NCBI GenBank assembly: GCA_019748175.1
Contig: JAIEPX010000007.1
Location: forward strand, 1 to 64,000
DNA: 64,000 nt
Reading direction: 5' to 3'
Source: Gammaproteobacteria bacterium
Lineage (GTDB): Bacteria; Pseudomonadota; Gammaproteobacteria; JAIEPX01
The notes under the pieces were generated by a model. It made no database searches, was not told the origin of the DNA, and saw only the letters and a program-made list of their open reading frames with translations. The translations under genes were made by a program, and so were the position numbers. Below, piece by piece: positions 1 through 8,374 of the stretch (positions are counted from its first letter, which is position 1; each line of letters begins with the position of its first letter).

Positions 1-2950
1 ATGGGCTAAGTTCATACAGAAGCAGGGCCTTATTATCAATTCGCTCATGCCAATCCTTAATAGACTTTAGGTCATTCAGGGCTGCATTAAGCAATGATGC
101 CCATAATTCATGCCAAAGACCTTTAGAAAAAAAAGTATTAATGATCTTTCGAACCATCTCTATGTTATCGCTTGAAAGATCCTCTAATATGGTATTAATA
201 ATGATGCGCCCAACAGTAAGAACCTCTTCAATAGCCGATGAACCGATGATATAGCCAAACAGTGAAATTTCTTTACATTGCAATAACCATTTCACAGTAG
301 ATTTCAAAACCATATCTTGTGAAGCAACCGGGAATTCAATGGCGGTTAAAATAATGTGAGGCAATATTATTCGCAACCCTTTCATCACAAGGATGTCAGA
401 GCGAGATTTTGTTTTATTTGAAAACATACTCAGCCTGAAACTTTGCGAGCTTGTGATCTGATCGGGCTCTTTAGCCAATAATTGGTACTGCTGACAATAT
501 CTCATTAAGCGTTTCTCAGCTTGAGGTATTCCTTCAAGCACTAGCGCGTAGCAGACTCGCAAACAGATACTAGATTCTATATAATCAGAATCAATGAGGC
601 TCCGTGACTCTCCATTTTCTTGAAGAATAGCGATTGCATGCTGATTCCCTTGGTCATATGCGAGTTCCATTGCTAGCGCATATCGCTCGAGAGAGTATTC
701 ATCTTGATAAGACTTTTCATGTTCGATGAAGTCAGAGAGCAACTCATTGAAACCATAAAATATCGCATACCATAACGCAGATTTGAGCTCATACCCTTTA
801 TGACAACCAGTCGCACGCCATGTTGGTTTAGCACCTGCGAGTAATAGCAATTTTGCAAGATTACGCTGGTTGTGGCTCATGGATACTAGCAACGCAAAAC
901 CATATTGCGAACTATCCTCAATATCCGCAGGATACTGAGTAAACAGTAATATCAAATCCCAATCTTTATTCTTTGCAGCAATACTAATAGGAGCCATACC
1001 TACTGTTTCAGCTTTCTTTTCTAACTCCGCACTCTCTGCGGGTAACGATAGAGTAGTCGTGGGCGCACCTCTCTTTAATAAAAAACCGACTGCATTATGC
1101 TCACGCGCTATACTAGCGAGTCGCAATAACTCTCCCAAAAAAGATTGAGGAAGTGTCAAAAATTCTTTGAGATATAGTTTAATGAGAACCCAGTTTTTAC
1201 TATTCAATATCAAGGTCGAATTCAATGTATTTTTGAGGATGGCGTATTTTATTTGACGTGGATTCCCACTATTTTGCAGATGTGCAACTAAAAAACTACT
1301 ACGTAGCGGTAATTTACTAATGGCGGAGTTAGTTGCAGTAATTAAATGATCTGCCATATCAAATTGTTCAGCCAAAATGAGCTGCGAAATAGCCACATCA
1401 TTCTGTTGCACAAAACCACTTTTTGTAAGAGCATCAACGAGATCATCGCAAAGAGAGTGATGACGTGAAACTCTGAACAATCGCGTCAACATACGCACAT
1501 ACCCACTTCTCATCATGGTAAGCGCCAACGGAACACCCTTTACTGACTCCATTAAAATTTCAAGCGTTATATCTGGCAAACCCAAAAGAAATTCATAGTC
1601 ATGAATACTGTAGAGTTGCTGTCTTACTACGGCATTATTGTATATCCCCAATGCCGTAGCCTGATCATTTTTTCGCATCTCTTCAGAATATGCCGATAAC
1701 TCATGCTTAGAAGAATCTTTTTGAAGATAAAAAATAATAGGTATTTTGAAATGCGGATTTAAAGTGCCCCCCGATTTTTCTACAGCCTCCGAGTAGTGCT
1801 CAAGTAGTTCTTGAGCAAAATCATAGGCTAACAACCTTGCGTCTAAAGTATCTGCACAAATGCATACAACACTTCTGTAAATATTAAACCGTAACCGTGC
1901 CAATACTTCGTTTGTACTCATTCGCTCTTGTCTTTTACATTTGTTTTTATTTTTAAAATCTTCTAATTGATCTCTAGAAAAAAATGTTTTTGACTTATAA
2001 GAATTATAAGCGTTGCTATTCATAGCATTATTAGCATCATTAAAATCAAATATGCGCGATACGGTACCTGAATCCTTCATCAAAAGCCTAGTTATTAATG
2101 CATCTTTGACGTCAGTCATTAAACCATAGAGCTTAGAATTTCTGTCCTTAGTAAAACCGAATGCGGGACTCAGGGCTTCATCATCAATTAATGTACATGA
2201 TTGATTTTGAGAAAAGCCTTTTTTTTGATCCTGTGTGTACAACGGTTGTTTATCGAGTCTCAGAACAACGTGACCATCTGGAGTTATCGTAAAAGCTTGA
2301 CGGTTTGATGGACGCAAATTTTGTAAGCGCCTTGTTTCATTATCACCGGGTATAATACCTAAAATAAATTGAAGACTAAAATCAAATTCATCGGCTCGTA
2401 ATGTTTTTAATAGCATGTTATAATTGAGTATTGACTGTAAATTTCGTCGGACGATTTTTCCTACTTTATTTACTGTATAATTGCGACAAAATAAAAATTG
2501 TTCTTCTGTTAACTCCACTTCTATACGATTAATTACTTTAGGATATTCAGTGTTTCTTATTAGCATTATCGGTTTTAAAAAGTCAACATAAGCTAAAGCA
2601 ATCTGGTCACTTGTGAAAAAAAGTGTGTGTAACCCTGATGAGTTCATATCAGGGAGCTTAGAAAACATCGTGTTAAAATTATGATCAATGAGATAATACA
2701 AATCATGCCCATCGGGTACATGCTTATTCAAATAAAGCTCTACATGATGCCAAGATAGTTTGACTGTTTCACTAACTAAGATGACTTCTTTTCCTATATA
2801 CCCGATCGTCACATTAATCAGACCGATAATAATATCGCTGCCAATCAGATTTCGCTCATGCTGCGAGCTGAAGTGCTCTTCCAGGATCTGAATAATATTT
2901 ACGGGAGATTGCGTATTTTCGCTAGGAGGGCCGTATTCCAGCATCTTCAT
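1..2950 (-). CDS. Very large ankyrin-repeat-like protein, 3' part cut off by the window edge
   Basis: I translated this frame by hand from the ATG at 2948-2950; it stays open for at least 983 codons and runs off the left edge, so the C-terminus is unseen. The first 230 or so residues match no family I recognise. Roughly residues 600-790 contain ankyrin-like helical pairs, for example HNAVGFLLKRGAP, MAPISIAAKNKDWDLILLF and RNLAKLLLLAGAKP. There is no signal peptide or clear membrane segment. Large ankyrin proteins are a hallmark of Legionella and Coxiella effectors, so a role in a host cell is an inference. No strong Shine-Dalgarno lies before the ATG; an ATG two codons in is an alternative start. 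The reading frame is well supported; the function is not. Confidence 0.85.
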   Translation of the reverse strand, partial: MKMLEYGPPSENTQSPVNIIQILEEHFSSQHERNLIGSDIIIGLINVTIGYIGKEVILVSETVKLSWHHVELYLNKHVPDGHDLYYLIDHNFNTMFSKLPDMNSSGLHTLFFTSDQIALAYVDFLKPIMLIRNTEYPKVINRIEVELTEEQFLFCRNYTVNKVGKIVRRNLQSILNYNMLLKTLRADEFDFSLQFILGIIPGDNETRRLQNLRPSNRQAFTITPDGHVVLRLDKQPLYTQDQKKGFSQNQSCTLIDDEALSPAFGFTKDRNSKLYGLMTDVKDALITRLLMKDSGTVSRIFDFNDANNAMNSNAYNSYKSKTFFSRDQLEDFKNKNKCKRQERMSTNEVLARLRFNIYRSVVCICADTLDARLLAYDFAQELLEHYSEAVEKSGGTLNPHFKIPIIFYLQKDSSKHELSAYSEEMRKNDQATALGIYNNAVVRQQLYSIHDYEFLLGLPDITLEILMESVKGVPLALTMMRSGYVRMLTRLFRVSRHHSLCDDLVDALTKSGFVQQNDVAISQLILAEQFDMADHLITATNSAISKLPLRSSFLVAHLQNSGNPRQIKYAILKNTLNSTLILNSKNWVLIKLYLKEFLTLPQSFLGELLRLASIAREHNAVGFLLKRGAPTTTLSLPAESAELEKKAETVGMAPISIAAKNKDWDLILLFTQYPADIEDSSQYGFALLVSMSHNQRNLAKLLLLAGAKPTWRATGCHKGYELKSALWYAIFYGFNELLSDFIEHEKSYQDEYSLERYALAMELAYDQGNQHAIAILQENGESRSLIDSDYIESSICLRVCYALVLEGIPQAEKRLMRYCQQYQLLAKEPDQITSSQSFRLSMFSNKTKSRSDILVMKGLRIILPHIILTAIEFPVASQDMVLKSTVKWLLQCKEISLFGYIIGSSAIEEVLTVGRIIINTILEDLSSDNIEMVRKIINTFFSKGLWHELWASLLNAALNDLKSIKDWHERIDNKALLLYELSP

Positions 2951-2986
2951 GGTCTTTGCTCATCTGATTATGGTTCTATGGCCATA

Positions 2987-3015
2987 TTTATACCATAATT
3001 GAGCATATAATACAA
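2987..3015 (-). promoter_or_regulatory. Sigma70-type promoter of the ankyrin-like gene
   Basis: On the minus strand TTGTAT (3010-3015) is followed after 17 bp by TATAAA (2987-2992), which is preceded by TGG as in an extended -10. The start codon lies about 37 nt downstream of the -10 box. Found by eye only. Confidence 0.5.
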
Positions 3016-3044
3016 TTTATTACTATTAATAAAGTGGAAAAAAT

Positions 3045-3098
3045 TGTTGGGGCTAGGCGGGCGTTACCCCTACACTTGCTGCATTGGGCCTAGCAACA
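3045..3098. repeat. Imperfect inverted repeat in the 2951-3146 intergenic region
   Basis: The arms TGTTG(GGG)CTAGGC at 3045-3058 and GCCTAGCAACA at 3088-3098 are complementary apart from a three-base bulge. It lies upstream of the ankyrin-like gene. It could be a small mobile repeat or a structured leader; I see no second copy in the window. Confidence 0.35.
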
Positions 3099-3103
3099 TT
3101 ATC

Positions 3104-3131
3104 TAGCCTGGATTATGCAATATCCAGGCTA
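3104..3131 (-). terminator. Hairpin after the small LuxR-type gene
   Basis: A perfect 10-bp stem (TAGCCTGGAT / ATCCAGGCTA) with an 8-nt loop begins 15 bp past the stop codon of the gene at 3147. The T-run after the stem on the minus strand is weak, so termination efficiency is uncertain. Confidence 0.55.
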
Positions 3132-3146
3132 CAGCAACCTCATTGA

Positions 3147-3341
3147 CTATTCTGTAGTTACCATCAAGGTTTTAAATTTTTGAATAATATTTTTAAAATG
3201 AAAATCCACTGATAATCGAGATAGGCCGAGCAGATCTGTAATATCCTGCGGTGTTTTCCCTTCATTCAATAATTTCAAAAAATGTCGCTCGGTTGGAGTC
3301 AGCATAAAATCATTGAAATGCTCGTGAAGTTGTGTTGACAT
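3147..3341 (-). CDS. Orphan LuxR/GerE-type helix-turn-helix protein, 64 aa
   Basis: Almost the whole 64-residue protein is a LuxR-type DNA-binding domain: LTPTERHFLKLLNEGKTPQD is helix 1 and 2, and LGLSRLSVDFHFKNI is the turn and recognition helix. No receiver or PAS domain is attached, so it resembles the stand-alone GerE-like regulators. A good Shine-Dalgarno (AGGAG, 9 nt before the ATG) supports the start. It is transcribed alone, ends in a hairpin and lies upstream of the ankyrin-like gene on the same strand. Which genes it controls cannot be told from sequence. The recognition helix has Asp-Phe-His in place of the usual Thr-Val-X-X-His, so binding specificity may be unusual. Confidence 0.8.
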   Translation of the reverse strand: MSTQLHEHFNDFMLTPTERHFLKLLNEGKTPQDITDLLGLSRLSVDFHFKNIIQKFKTLMVTTE

Positions 3342-3518
3342 ATTATTTTCTCCTGGAAATAATTAAACTAAGTAATAATGAATCTCCAGATTAAATAATC
3401 ACTCTACATGGGTCAATATAGTGTCCCGTAAGTGGATTGCACTATTCGCTGTGGGAAAACTCTTATGCCTTGTCACATTTCACTGTGATTTATAAAAATC
3501 AAAAGCATATTAGAATGT

Positions 3519-4109
3519 TTATGCACTATTCTTTTTTTCATGCTCAAGAAGCCATTGTTTTCGAGCAATACCACCGCCATAACCACCTAAATTACCATTA
3601 TTATTTATTATTCGATGGCACGGAATAATAATAGCAAGTTGATTAGCTCCATTAGCATTCGCAACAGCTCTATAAGCAGTTTCTTTTTTTATAGCTTTTG
3701 CTTGCTCGAGATAGCTACGCGTTTCACCATAAGGAATGGTCATTAATTCAGTCCACACTTTTTTTTGAAATGGTGTGCCCATCAAACGAAGCGGAGTTTT
3801 AAATATTTGTAGCTTTCCAGAAAAATAGGATGTTAATTCAGACTCAATAGAAGTAATAGGATCAGTTTTTCCAGATACTATTGCGCATTTATTTTTAAGA
3901 CAAAGTCTTTCAATTTCACGCTGCAATCCTCGTCTCTCAAAGAATTCTAAAACGTACAATTCTTTTTCATCAGCAATCGCTAACATAGGACCTAAAGGAG
4001 TATCAAAGCAAGATACATTCAGAATAACTTGATGTTTCTTTGGAGATGAAAATATTAATATTTTTGTCATAACATCTGCAAATTCACTGGTCAATTTACA
4101 ATCCAACAT
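3519..4109 (-). CDS. ogt: Methylated-DNA--protein-cysteine methyltransferase
   Basis: Suicide enzyme that removes O6-alkyl groups from guanine in DNA. The C-terminal half has the family signature IIPCHRII, with acceptor Cys164, followed by the GNLGGYGGG loop and RKQWLLEHE. The central TPFQKKVWTELMTIPYGETRSY segment is the winged-helix DNA-binding part. At 196 residues it has the length of Ogt; no Ada-type regulatory domain is present. The N-terminal 13 residues may be spurious, since MTKILIF is an alternative start. It is monocistronic; the 158 bp between it and the LuxR-type gene hold nothing I recognise. Confidence 0.9.
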   Translation of the reverse strand: MLDCKLTSEFADVMTKILIFSSPKKHQVILNVSCFDTPLGPMLAIADEKELYVLEFFERRGLQREIERLCLKNKCAIVSGKTDPITSIESELTSYFSGKLQIFKTPLRLMGTPFQKKVWTELMTIPYGETRSYLEQAKAIKKETAYRAVANANGANQLAIIIPCHRIINNNGNLGGYGGGIARKQWLLEHEKKNSA

Positions 4110-4237
4110 GACCTAAATCTCTCTTTTTAAACCTATTAGCAGTCTAATTCCCAACACAATCACGGGTCAAGCCCAATTCATCTACAAGTACGCATATTAA
4201 TTTTATTCAGACTAGCTACAATAACACATAGACCAAA

Positions 4238-4284
4238 AGTTGCAACTAAATTTAGTTGCTTTATGTAACTGCCTATGCTACTCT
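4238..4284 (+). promoter_or_regulatory. Promoter and palindromic operator of hicAB
   Basis: The sequence GCAACTAAATTTAGTTGC (4242-4259) is a perfect 18-bp palindrome, and AGTTGCAACT (4238-4247) is a second, overlapping one. A plausible -35 TTGCTT (4256-4261) overlaps the palindrome and is followed after 17 bp by TACTCT (4279-4284). HicB antitoxins autoregulate by binding palindromes through their DNA-binding domain, so this is the likely operator. Confidence 0.6.
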
Positions 4285-4317
4285 TTAGCTATGGCTTGAT
4301 CAGGTAAAACCAAAAAT

Positions 4318-4572
4318 ATGACTCAAAGCGACAAGCTAAAGAAACGTTTCCTATCAAAGCCTAAAGATTTTAGCTGGATAGAATTAACAAGATTGCTGGA
4401 TATTTTGGGCTATGAAGAAACACAGGCTGGTAAAACCATTGGTTCTAGAGTCAGGTTTGTGCATGAGCCACATCCGCCGATTAGTTTACATAAACCACAT
4501 CCAAGATCCACGTTAAAAGAATATCAGTTAAAGCAAATTATTGAAGCATTGAGAGAAAGGGAGCAAATATGA
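4318..4572 (+). CDS. hicA: HicA-family mRNA interferase toxin
   Basis: This 84-residue protein has the HicA fold signature: SWIELTRLLDILGYEE, then GSRVRFVHEPHPPISLHKPHP, and a C-terminal helix KEYQLKQIIEALRE. HicA toxins cleave mRNA on the ribosome and are neutralised by HicB. The length is typical for the subgroup with GSRVRF instead of GSHH. The stop codon overlaps the antitoxin start (ATGA), so the two are translationally coupled with toxin first, the classical hicAB order. All expected motifs are intact, so the toxin is probably active. Confidence 0.88.
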   Translation: MTQSDKLKKRFLSKPKDFSWIELTRLLDILGYEETQAGKTIGSRVRFVHEPHPPISLHKPHPRSTLKEYQLKQIIEALREREQI

Positions 4573-4934
4573 AAGACATTATGAAATACAAAGATTATTA
4601 TGGTTCAGTTCATTTTGATTCTGAAGCTCTAATTTTTTATGGGAAATTGGAATTCATAAGAGCTCTTGTTTCATACGAAGGCACGAATGCAGTTGGCATT
4701 AAAAAAGCTTTTGAAGAAGCCGTTGACGATTATTTAGAAATGTGCAGAAAAAAGAAAATTGTCCCTGAAAAACCTTTTAAAGGATCCTTTAATGTTCGAG
4801 TGGGCAGTGAATTACATGAGCGCATTGCATTAGCTGCTCAGAATGAAAATGTCAGCATTAATAATTTTATCTGTCGAATATTAAAACAAGTGTGCGATAC
4901 AAATCATAATGCAGCAGCTTCTCAAGAGACTTGA
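4569..4934 (+). CDS. hicB: HicB-family antitoxin
   Basis: The 121-residue partner of HicA. The N-terminal half (YYGSVHFDSEALIFYGKLEF, then the SYEGTNAVGIKKAFEEAVDDY segment) is the degenerate RNase-H-like domain that binds toxin. The C-terminal half (GSFNVRVGSELHERIALAAQ, then NVSINNFICRIL) is a ribbon-helix-helix DNA-binding domain, which fits the palindrome upstream of hicA. A GGGAG ribosome site lies inside the end of hicA. The stop codon falls in the left arm of an inverted-repeat element that may also end transcription. Confidence 0.88.
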   Translation: MKDIMKYKDYYGSVHFDSEALIFYGKLEFIRALVSYEGTNAVGIKKAFEEAVDDYLEMCRKKKIVPEKPFKGSFNVRVGSELHERIALAAQNENVSINNFICRILKQVCDTNHNAAASQET

Positions 4935-4998
4935 AGGGGGCAGATCTAAGTTTAATGCGCTCTGTAAGAACCCATCAAACTTAGATCTACCCCCTTCA
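4932..4998. repeat. Inverted-repeat element, short type (copy A)
   Basis: Two 22-bp arms (4932-4953 and 4977-4998) match at 21 positions; each carries AGATCTAAGTTT or its complement. The right 28 bp closely match the element at 20366-20427. It sits between the convergent ends of hicB and the outer-membrane gene and would fold into a long hairpin in either transcript. Confidence 0.8.
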
Positions 4999-5005
4999 GC
5001 TTTAC

Positions 5006-5599
5006 TTAGAGGACGCTGAATATCAATCGCAACCCAACCATCGCCATATCAGTGCAAGGCGTATTTAATCTGCGACTTCGAGGGTCGTCATAAATATGCA
5101 AATACGAAGCATCGATTGCAACATATTCATTCAGATTAAAACTCAGGCTTGCTCCGATTTCCGGTTTAAATTCACCTTTAGAATCATCATCCAAATTATG
5201 GTGATGTTTAGCGACATCACTGGCATCAAAATCAGTCATCACGTAAGCGCCGCCACCTTTGAGATCAATTCTAAATCCCGTAGCACCCAATGGCATACCG
5301 ACACTTAATAGTAAATCCCAATTTGCCGTGGAGACTTCACCGAAATCTCTCGGTAATTTCGCTTCAGAAATCATAGAAAATCCAGTTTCGATACCCATAA
5401 AAGGTGTAAACTGGTAGCCAGCATAAATACGCCCCACACTTTCATTATTAGAATATTGTTTATCAAAAAAAGCCTTCATATTATATTCTTCATGCGCATA
5501 GCCCACTTGGCCACCGAGATAAATTCCCGCGAAACCAGTCGAAGAAAGCATCAGTGCGCAACTTGCGGCCACTGTAGGTAAGAATTTCATCATTGTCAT
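5006..5599 (-). CDS. Small outer-membrane beta-barrel protein with signal peptide
   Basis: Residues 1-24 form a Sec signal peptide (MTMMKFLPTVAASCALMLSS, cleavage near GFA). The mature part of about 172 residues alternates polar and aromatic residues as in eight-stranded barrels of the OmpA/OmpW/OprF-like type: GIYLGGQVGYAHEEY, VGRIYAGYQFTPFMGIETGF, MVGLRLIF. It ends in ...IFSVL rather than with the usual terminal aromatic residue. An AAGGA ribosome site precedes the ATG at 5599; a second ATG lies three codons in. The substrate or role cannot be inferred. Confidence 0.75.
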   Translation of the reverse strand: MTMMKFLPTVAASCALMLSSTGFAGIYLGGQVGYAHEEYNMKAFFDKQYSNNESVGRIYAGYQFTPFMGIETGFSMISEAKLPRDFGEVSTANWDLLLSVGMPLGATGFRIDLKGGGAYVMTDFDASDVAKHHHNLDDDSKGEFKPEIGASLSFNLNEYVAIDASYLHIYDDPRSRRLNTPCTDMAMVGLRLIFSVL

Positions 5600-5722
5600 A
5601 ATATTTCCTTATTTTAAAAATTTGAGGTTAGTAAATTATCATACTCCGAATTGAAAGTCGAAAATTTTAACAAAATATGAAATTACAAAAGAGATTGAAA
5701 TAAGTGATATGAGCGAAAGAAA

Positions 5723-5750
5723 AAAAAGGGGGGAATCACCCCCCCCTTTT
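5723..5750 (-). terminator. Rho-independent terminator
   Basis: Read on the minus strand, AAAAGGGGGGGG-TGATT-CCCCCC-TTTTTTTT starts within 5 bp of the stop codon at 5754. G-rich stem, short loop and a long T-run make this one of the clearest terminators in the window. Confidence 0.9.
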
Positions 5751-5753
5751 TAA

Positions 5754-6392
5754 TTAACGAGATTCTTTTTTACAACGACAGGGTTTTACGATTGCAGCCA
5801 TAAATAGACCTGCAATTGACCAACCAATCAATGCATCTGCCGCACACGCTAAAGTGAATGGCAAACTAAATTTCCACCAAATATAGCCCGGACCGCTACC
5901 AAGCAATGCAATGAGTAAACCAATTGAAACAACGGTGAACAACCGGCAAAAATAACCTGAGCAACAGAAACCCCAGAGAATTAAACTGATGATGAAAGCG
6001 CCAACAACTTGCAAAATGAAGCCATAAATCATAGATTGCTTCATACTCACTTCAGAGCCATTTAATGCAACGGAAGCAAACATCATAGGACCTGCTTGCT
6101 GTTTCTTTTGTACTTCTTCCCAAATCTTTTGTTGTTCATCAGCCGGTTTTGACAGTGTGTCACCTGGAACAAAGGGTAGTACATAGATACCAGAATGATC
6201 AGCCTGCTCTTTGATGAACTTGGTTACTGCTGCTTCATCTTTAAATTGATAAATCGACTGCGTGTGATAAGGCAAGGCCATCCACGACACCATGCTCCAC
6301 GCAAAAACTAAAAGGCCACCGATAATGGCACTTAAAATAACTCTAACCACTGTTTGAACTCCTTTTTCAAGTAATGTTCGGATCACGCCCAT
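5754..6392 (-). CDS. Integral membrane protein of unknown function, 212 aa
   Basis: Four hydrophobic segments are visible, near residues 13-39, 122-143, 147-166 and 178-202, with a soluble loop of about 80 residues between the first and second. The C-terminus is KPCRCKKESR, a cluster of cysteines and positive charges that would lie in the cytoplasm if the N-terminus is inside. I do not recognise the family. It is transcribed alone and followed at once by a strong terminator. Its upstream region, shared with the divergent acylphosphatase gene, contains an inverted-repeat element. Confidence 0.75.
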   Translation of the reverse strand: MGVIRTLLEKGVQTVVRVILSAIIGGLLVFAWSMVSWMALPYHTQSIYQFKDEAAVTKFIKEQADHSGIYVLPFVPGDTLSKPADEQQKIWEEVQKKQQAGPMMFASVALNGSEVSMKQSMIYGFILQVVGAFIISLILWGFCCSGYFCRLFTVVSIGLLIALLGSGPGYIWWKFSLPFTLACAADALIGWSIAGLFMAAIVKPCRCKKESR

Positions 6393-6496
6393 AACGATTC
6401 AGAAGAATCTAGATCTATGGCTAGTACGTGATATACCCGCGCCGAAGTATACTCCTATATATTGTTGATGAACAGCCTCCAATGGGCGAGAATAGC

Positions 6497-6575
6497 GTCA
6501 GATCTAAGATCAATACTTTTACTTGTTTAAAATGTTTTAGCTGAAGGATATGAATATATTGATCATAGATCTGAC
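6497..6575. repeat. Inverted-repeat element, long type (copy B)
   Basis: The arms GTCAGATCTAAGATCAATA (6497-6515) and its complement (6557-6575) match at 18 of 19 positions. The right flank continues ACCTATCGC, similar to the copy at 24700-24793. It lies between two divergent genes, so it is not simply a transcription terminator. Confidence 0.78.
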
Positions 6576-6609
6576 ACCTATCGCGAATCAACTCAATCAT
6601 GGAGAGAAA

Positions 6610-6888
6610 ATGGAAAGAATTGGAAAACGCTTCGTTGTCACAGGAAAAGTCCAAGGGGTATTTTTTAGAGATAGCACACGCACTAAAGCGCAAGAATTGG
6701 GAATTACAGGTTGGGTTAGAAATGATATTCAAGGACATGTTGAATGTTTTGCATTTGGAACACCAGAAAAAATATCTATATTCGAAGCGTGGTTATGGGA
6801 AGGACCTAGAAAAGCTGAAGTAAAATCAGTGACCTCGGAAATCATCCCCGTAGAAAACGCCAGTGAGTTCGTTATTGTATTTACTTAA
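6610..6888 (+). CDS. acyP: Acylphosphatase
   Basis: Small hydrolase of acyl-phosphates such as 1,3-bisphosphoglycerate and carbamoyl phosphate. The family signature GKVQGVFFRDSTRTKAQELG contains the catalytic Arg, and GWVRND carries the catalytic Asn. I place the start at the ATG at 6610, which has GGAGAG just upstream and gives 92 residues, the normal family length; an in-frame ATG at 6550 lies inside the inverted-repeat element and is unlikely. It is convergent with queH, 6 bp apart. Confidence 0.9.
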   Translation: MERIGKRFVVTGKVQGVFFRDSTRTKAQELGITGWVRNDIQGHVECFAFGTPEKISIFEAWLWEGPRKAEVKSVTSEIIPVENASEFVIVFT

Positions 6889-6894
6889 AAATTG

Positions 6895-7602
6895 TTATGT
6901 CTCATTTTGAATTTCGATGCCATAAAATTTTTCTCCGAGTTTAATTTTCGGTCGATCGTTTTTTACTCTCCACGCATTGGTATCTCGTAATGAATATGCA
7001 CAACCGCAATATTCTTGCATGTAAAAATTCTCACGTTTTGAAATTTCTAACATGCGTTGAGATCCACCTTGTTTACGCCAATTGTATGTCCAATACACAA
7101 GATCAGGATAATGACTTGCAGCTCGTTCTCCACAATCATTAATTTGATCGAGATTTTTCCATCGAGAAATTCCTAACGAACTTGAAATACAATCGAAGTT
7201 ATTTTCATGGGCATATAGCGCAGTGCGTTCGAAACGCATATCAAAACACATAGTACAACGAATACCACGCTCAGGCTCATGCTCCATTCCTTTCGCGCGT
7301 TTAAACCAATCATCTCGATCATAATCGGCATCGACAAAAGGTATGCCATATTTTTCAGCAAACCGAATATTTTCATCTTTGCGTAATTCATATTCTCTAA
7401 GAGGATGAATATTAGGATTATAGAAATAAATGGCGAAATTAATTCCGGACACGATGATCGCTTCCATCACTTCACCTGAACAGGGCGCACAACAAGAATG
7501 CAATAGCAACTTTTTCTTACCTGCTGGCAGCATTAATTTTTCTCGAGAAATATTCTCTGTTGATTCCGTCATAACATTACTCTCTAATGAAACTATGCCC
7601 AT
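6895..7602 (-). CDS. queH: Epoxyqueuosine reductase QueH
   Basis: Last step of queuosine synthesis in tRNA: reduction of epoxyqueuosine. QueH (former DUF208) replaces the cobalamin enzyme QueG in many bacteria. The metal-binding cysteines are visible: CCAPCSG near the N-terminus, CTMCFDMR in the middle and [11 protein letters not shown] near the C-terminus. The start is ambiguous. The ATG at 7602 has a strong GGAAGG site 8 nt upstream; an in-frame ATG at 7623 and one at 7572 are alternatives. It is divergent from the glycosyltransferase gene, with only about 65 bp between the starts. Confidence 0.92.
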   Translation of the reverse strand: MGIVSLESNVMTESTENISREKLMLPAGKKKLLLHSCCAPCSGEVMEAIIVSGINFAIYFYNPNIHPLREYELRKDENIRFAEKYGIPFVDADYDRDDWFKRAKGMEHEPERGIRCTMCFDMRFERTALYAHENNFDCISSSLGISRWKNLDQINDCGERAASHYPDLVYWTYNWRKQGGSQRMLEISKRENFYMQEYCGCAYSLRDTNAWRVKNDRPKIKLGEKFYGIEIQNET

Positions 7603-7668
7603 TCTATAGACCTTCCAAGACATATTCTAGTATAATCATACTCTATATTATCACTCTGGAGCGATCAC

Positions 7669-8361
7669 ATGAGCCGTCAAGAACCGATCCGAATTTTTAT
7701 AGGCTATGACAGCCGTGAGACAGTCACATATCACGTTTGCGCTCAGAGCATCATGGAGCACAGCAGTGTCCCCGTGAGCATCACTCCACTACGGCTCAGT
7801 AATCTCAAATCGATTTTTGATAGACAACGCGACCCCCAACAATTAACCGATTTTTCTTTCACCCGTTTTTTGGTCCCGTATCTCTGTGATTTTAAAGGAT
7901 GGGGACTTTTTATAGATGGGGATATGTTAATTCGCGAAGATATCGCCAATTTATGGAAATTGCAAAATCCATCGCATTCAGTCATGGTTGTTCAACATCC
8001 TGAAATTAAAGGGTCGCATACTTTTCTTGGAAATACGATTCCCTCATTTCCCCGATTTAATTGGTCAAGCGTAATGTTGTTTAATAATTCAAAATGTACT
8101 CAACTCACACCTGAATATTTGAATGTCGCAGATTATCATGAGCTGCATCAATTTAAATGGATCAAATATGATTCTGAAATCGGTGCCCTACCCCAAAAAT
8201 GGAACCACCTTGTTGGGTATCATGAATCAAATAATGATGTTGCTCTGGTTCACTGGACTTTGGGAGGACCTTACCTCGGGAAAAAATACGAAAACGTAGA
8301 ATATGCGAATGAGTGGTTTGCGATGTGTGAAAAAACACTTCATGCTGATCATCCCAAATAA
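7669..8361 (+). CDS. GT-A type glycosyltransferase
   Basis: A 230-residue single-domain protein beginning with RIFIGYDSRE, typical of the nucleotide-sugar-binding first strand of glycosyltransferases related to family 8. The metal-binding DxD motif appears as FIDGDMLI near residue 84. The C-terminal VHWTLGGPYL resembles the HW/HF motif of family 8 enzymes. There is no signal peptide or membrane segment, so it acts in the cytoplasm. Acceptor and sugar are unknown; an envelope polysaccharide role is plausible. GGAG lies 7 nt before the ATG. Confidence 0.78.
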   Translation: MSRQEPIRIFIGYDSRETVTYHVCAQSIMEHSSVPVSITPLRLSNLKSIFDRQRDPQQLTDFSFTRFLVPYLCDFKGWGLFIDGDMLIREDIANLWKLQNPSHSVMVVQHPEIKGSHTFLGNTIPSFPRFNWSSVMLFNNSKCTQLTPEYLNVADYHELHQFKWIKYDSEIGALPQKWNHLVGYHESNNDVALVHWTLGGPYLGKKYENVEYANEWFAMCEKTLHADHPK

Positions 8362-8374
8362 AAAAAATTTATCT

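Noticed and set aside
673..858. 61-codon minus-strand ORF
   Set aside because: Out of frame inside the long ankyrin-like gene that I could translate without a break from 2950 to the window edge.
3437..3628. 63-codon plus-strand ORF
   Set aside because: Overlaps the end of ogt on the other strand; histidine- and tyrosine-rich low-complexity product.
6550..6609. Upstream start for the acylphosphatase
   Set aside because: Would begin inside the inverted-repeat element and add 20 residues unlike the family; the ATG at 6610 has a good ribosome site.
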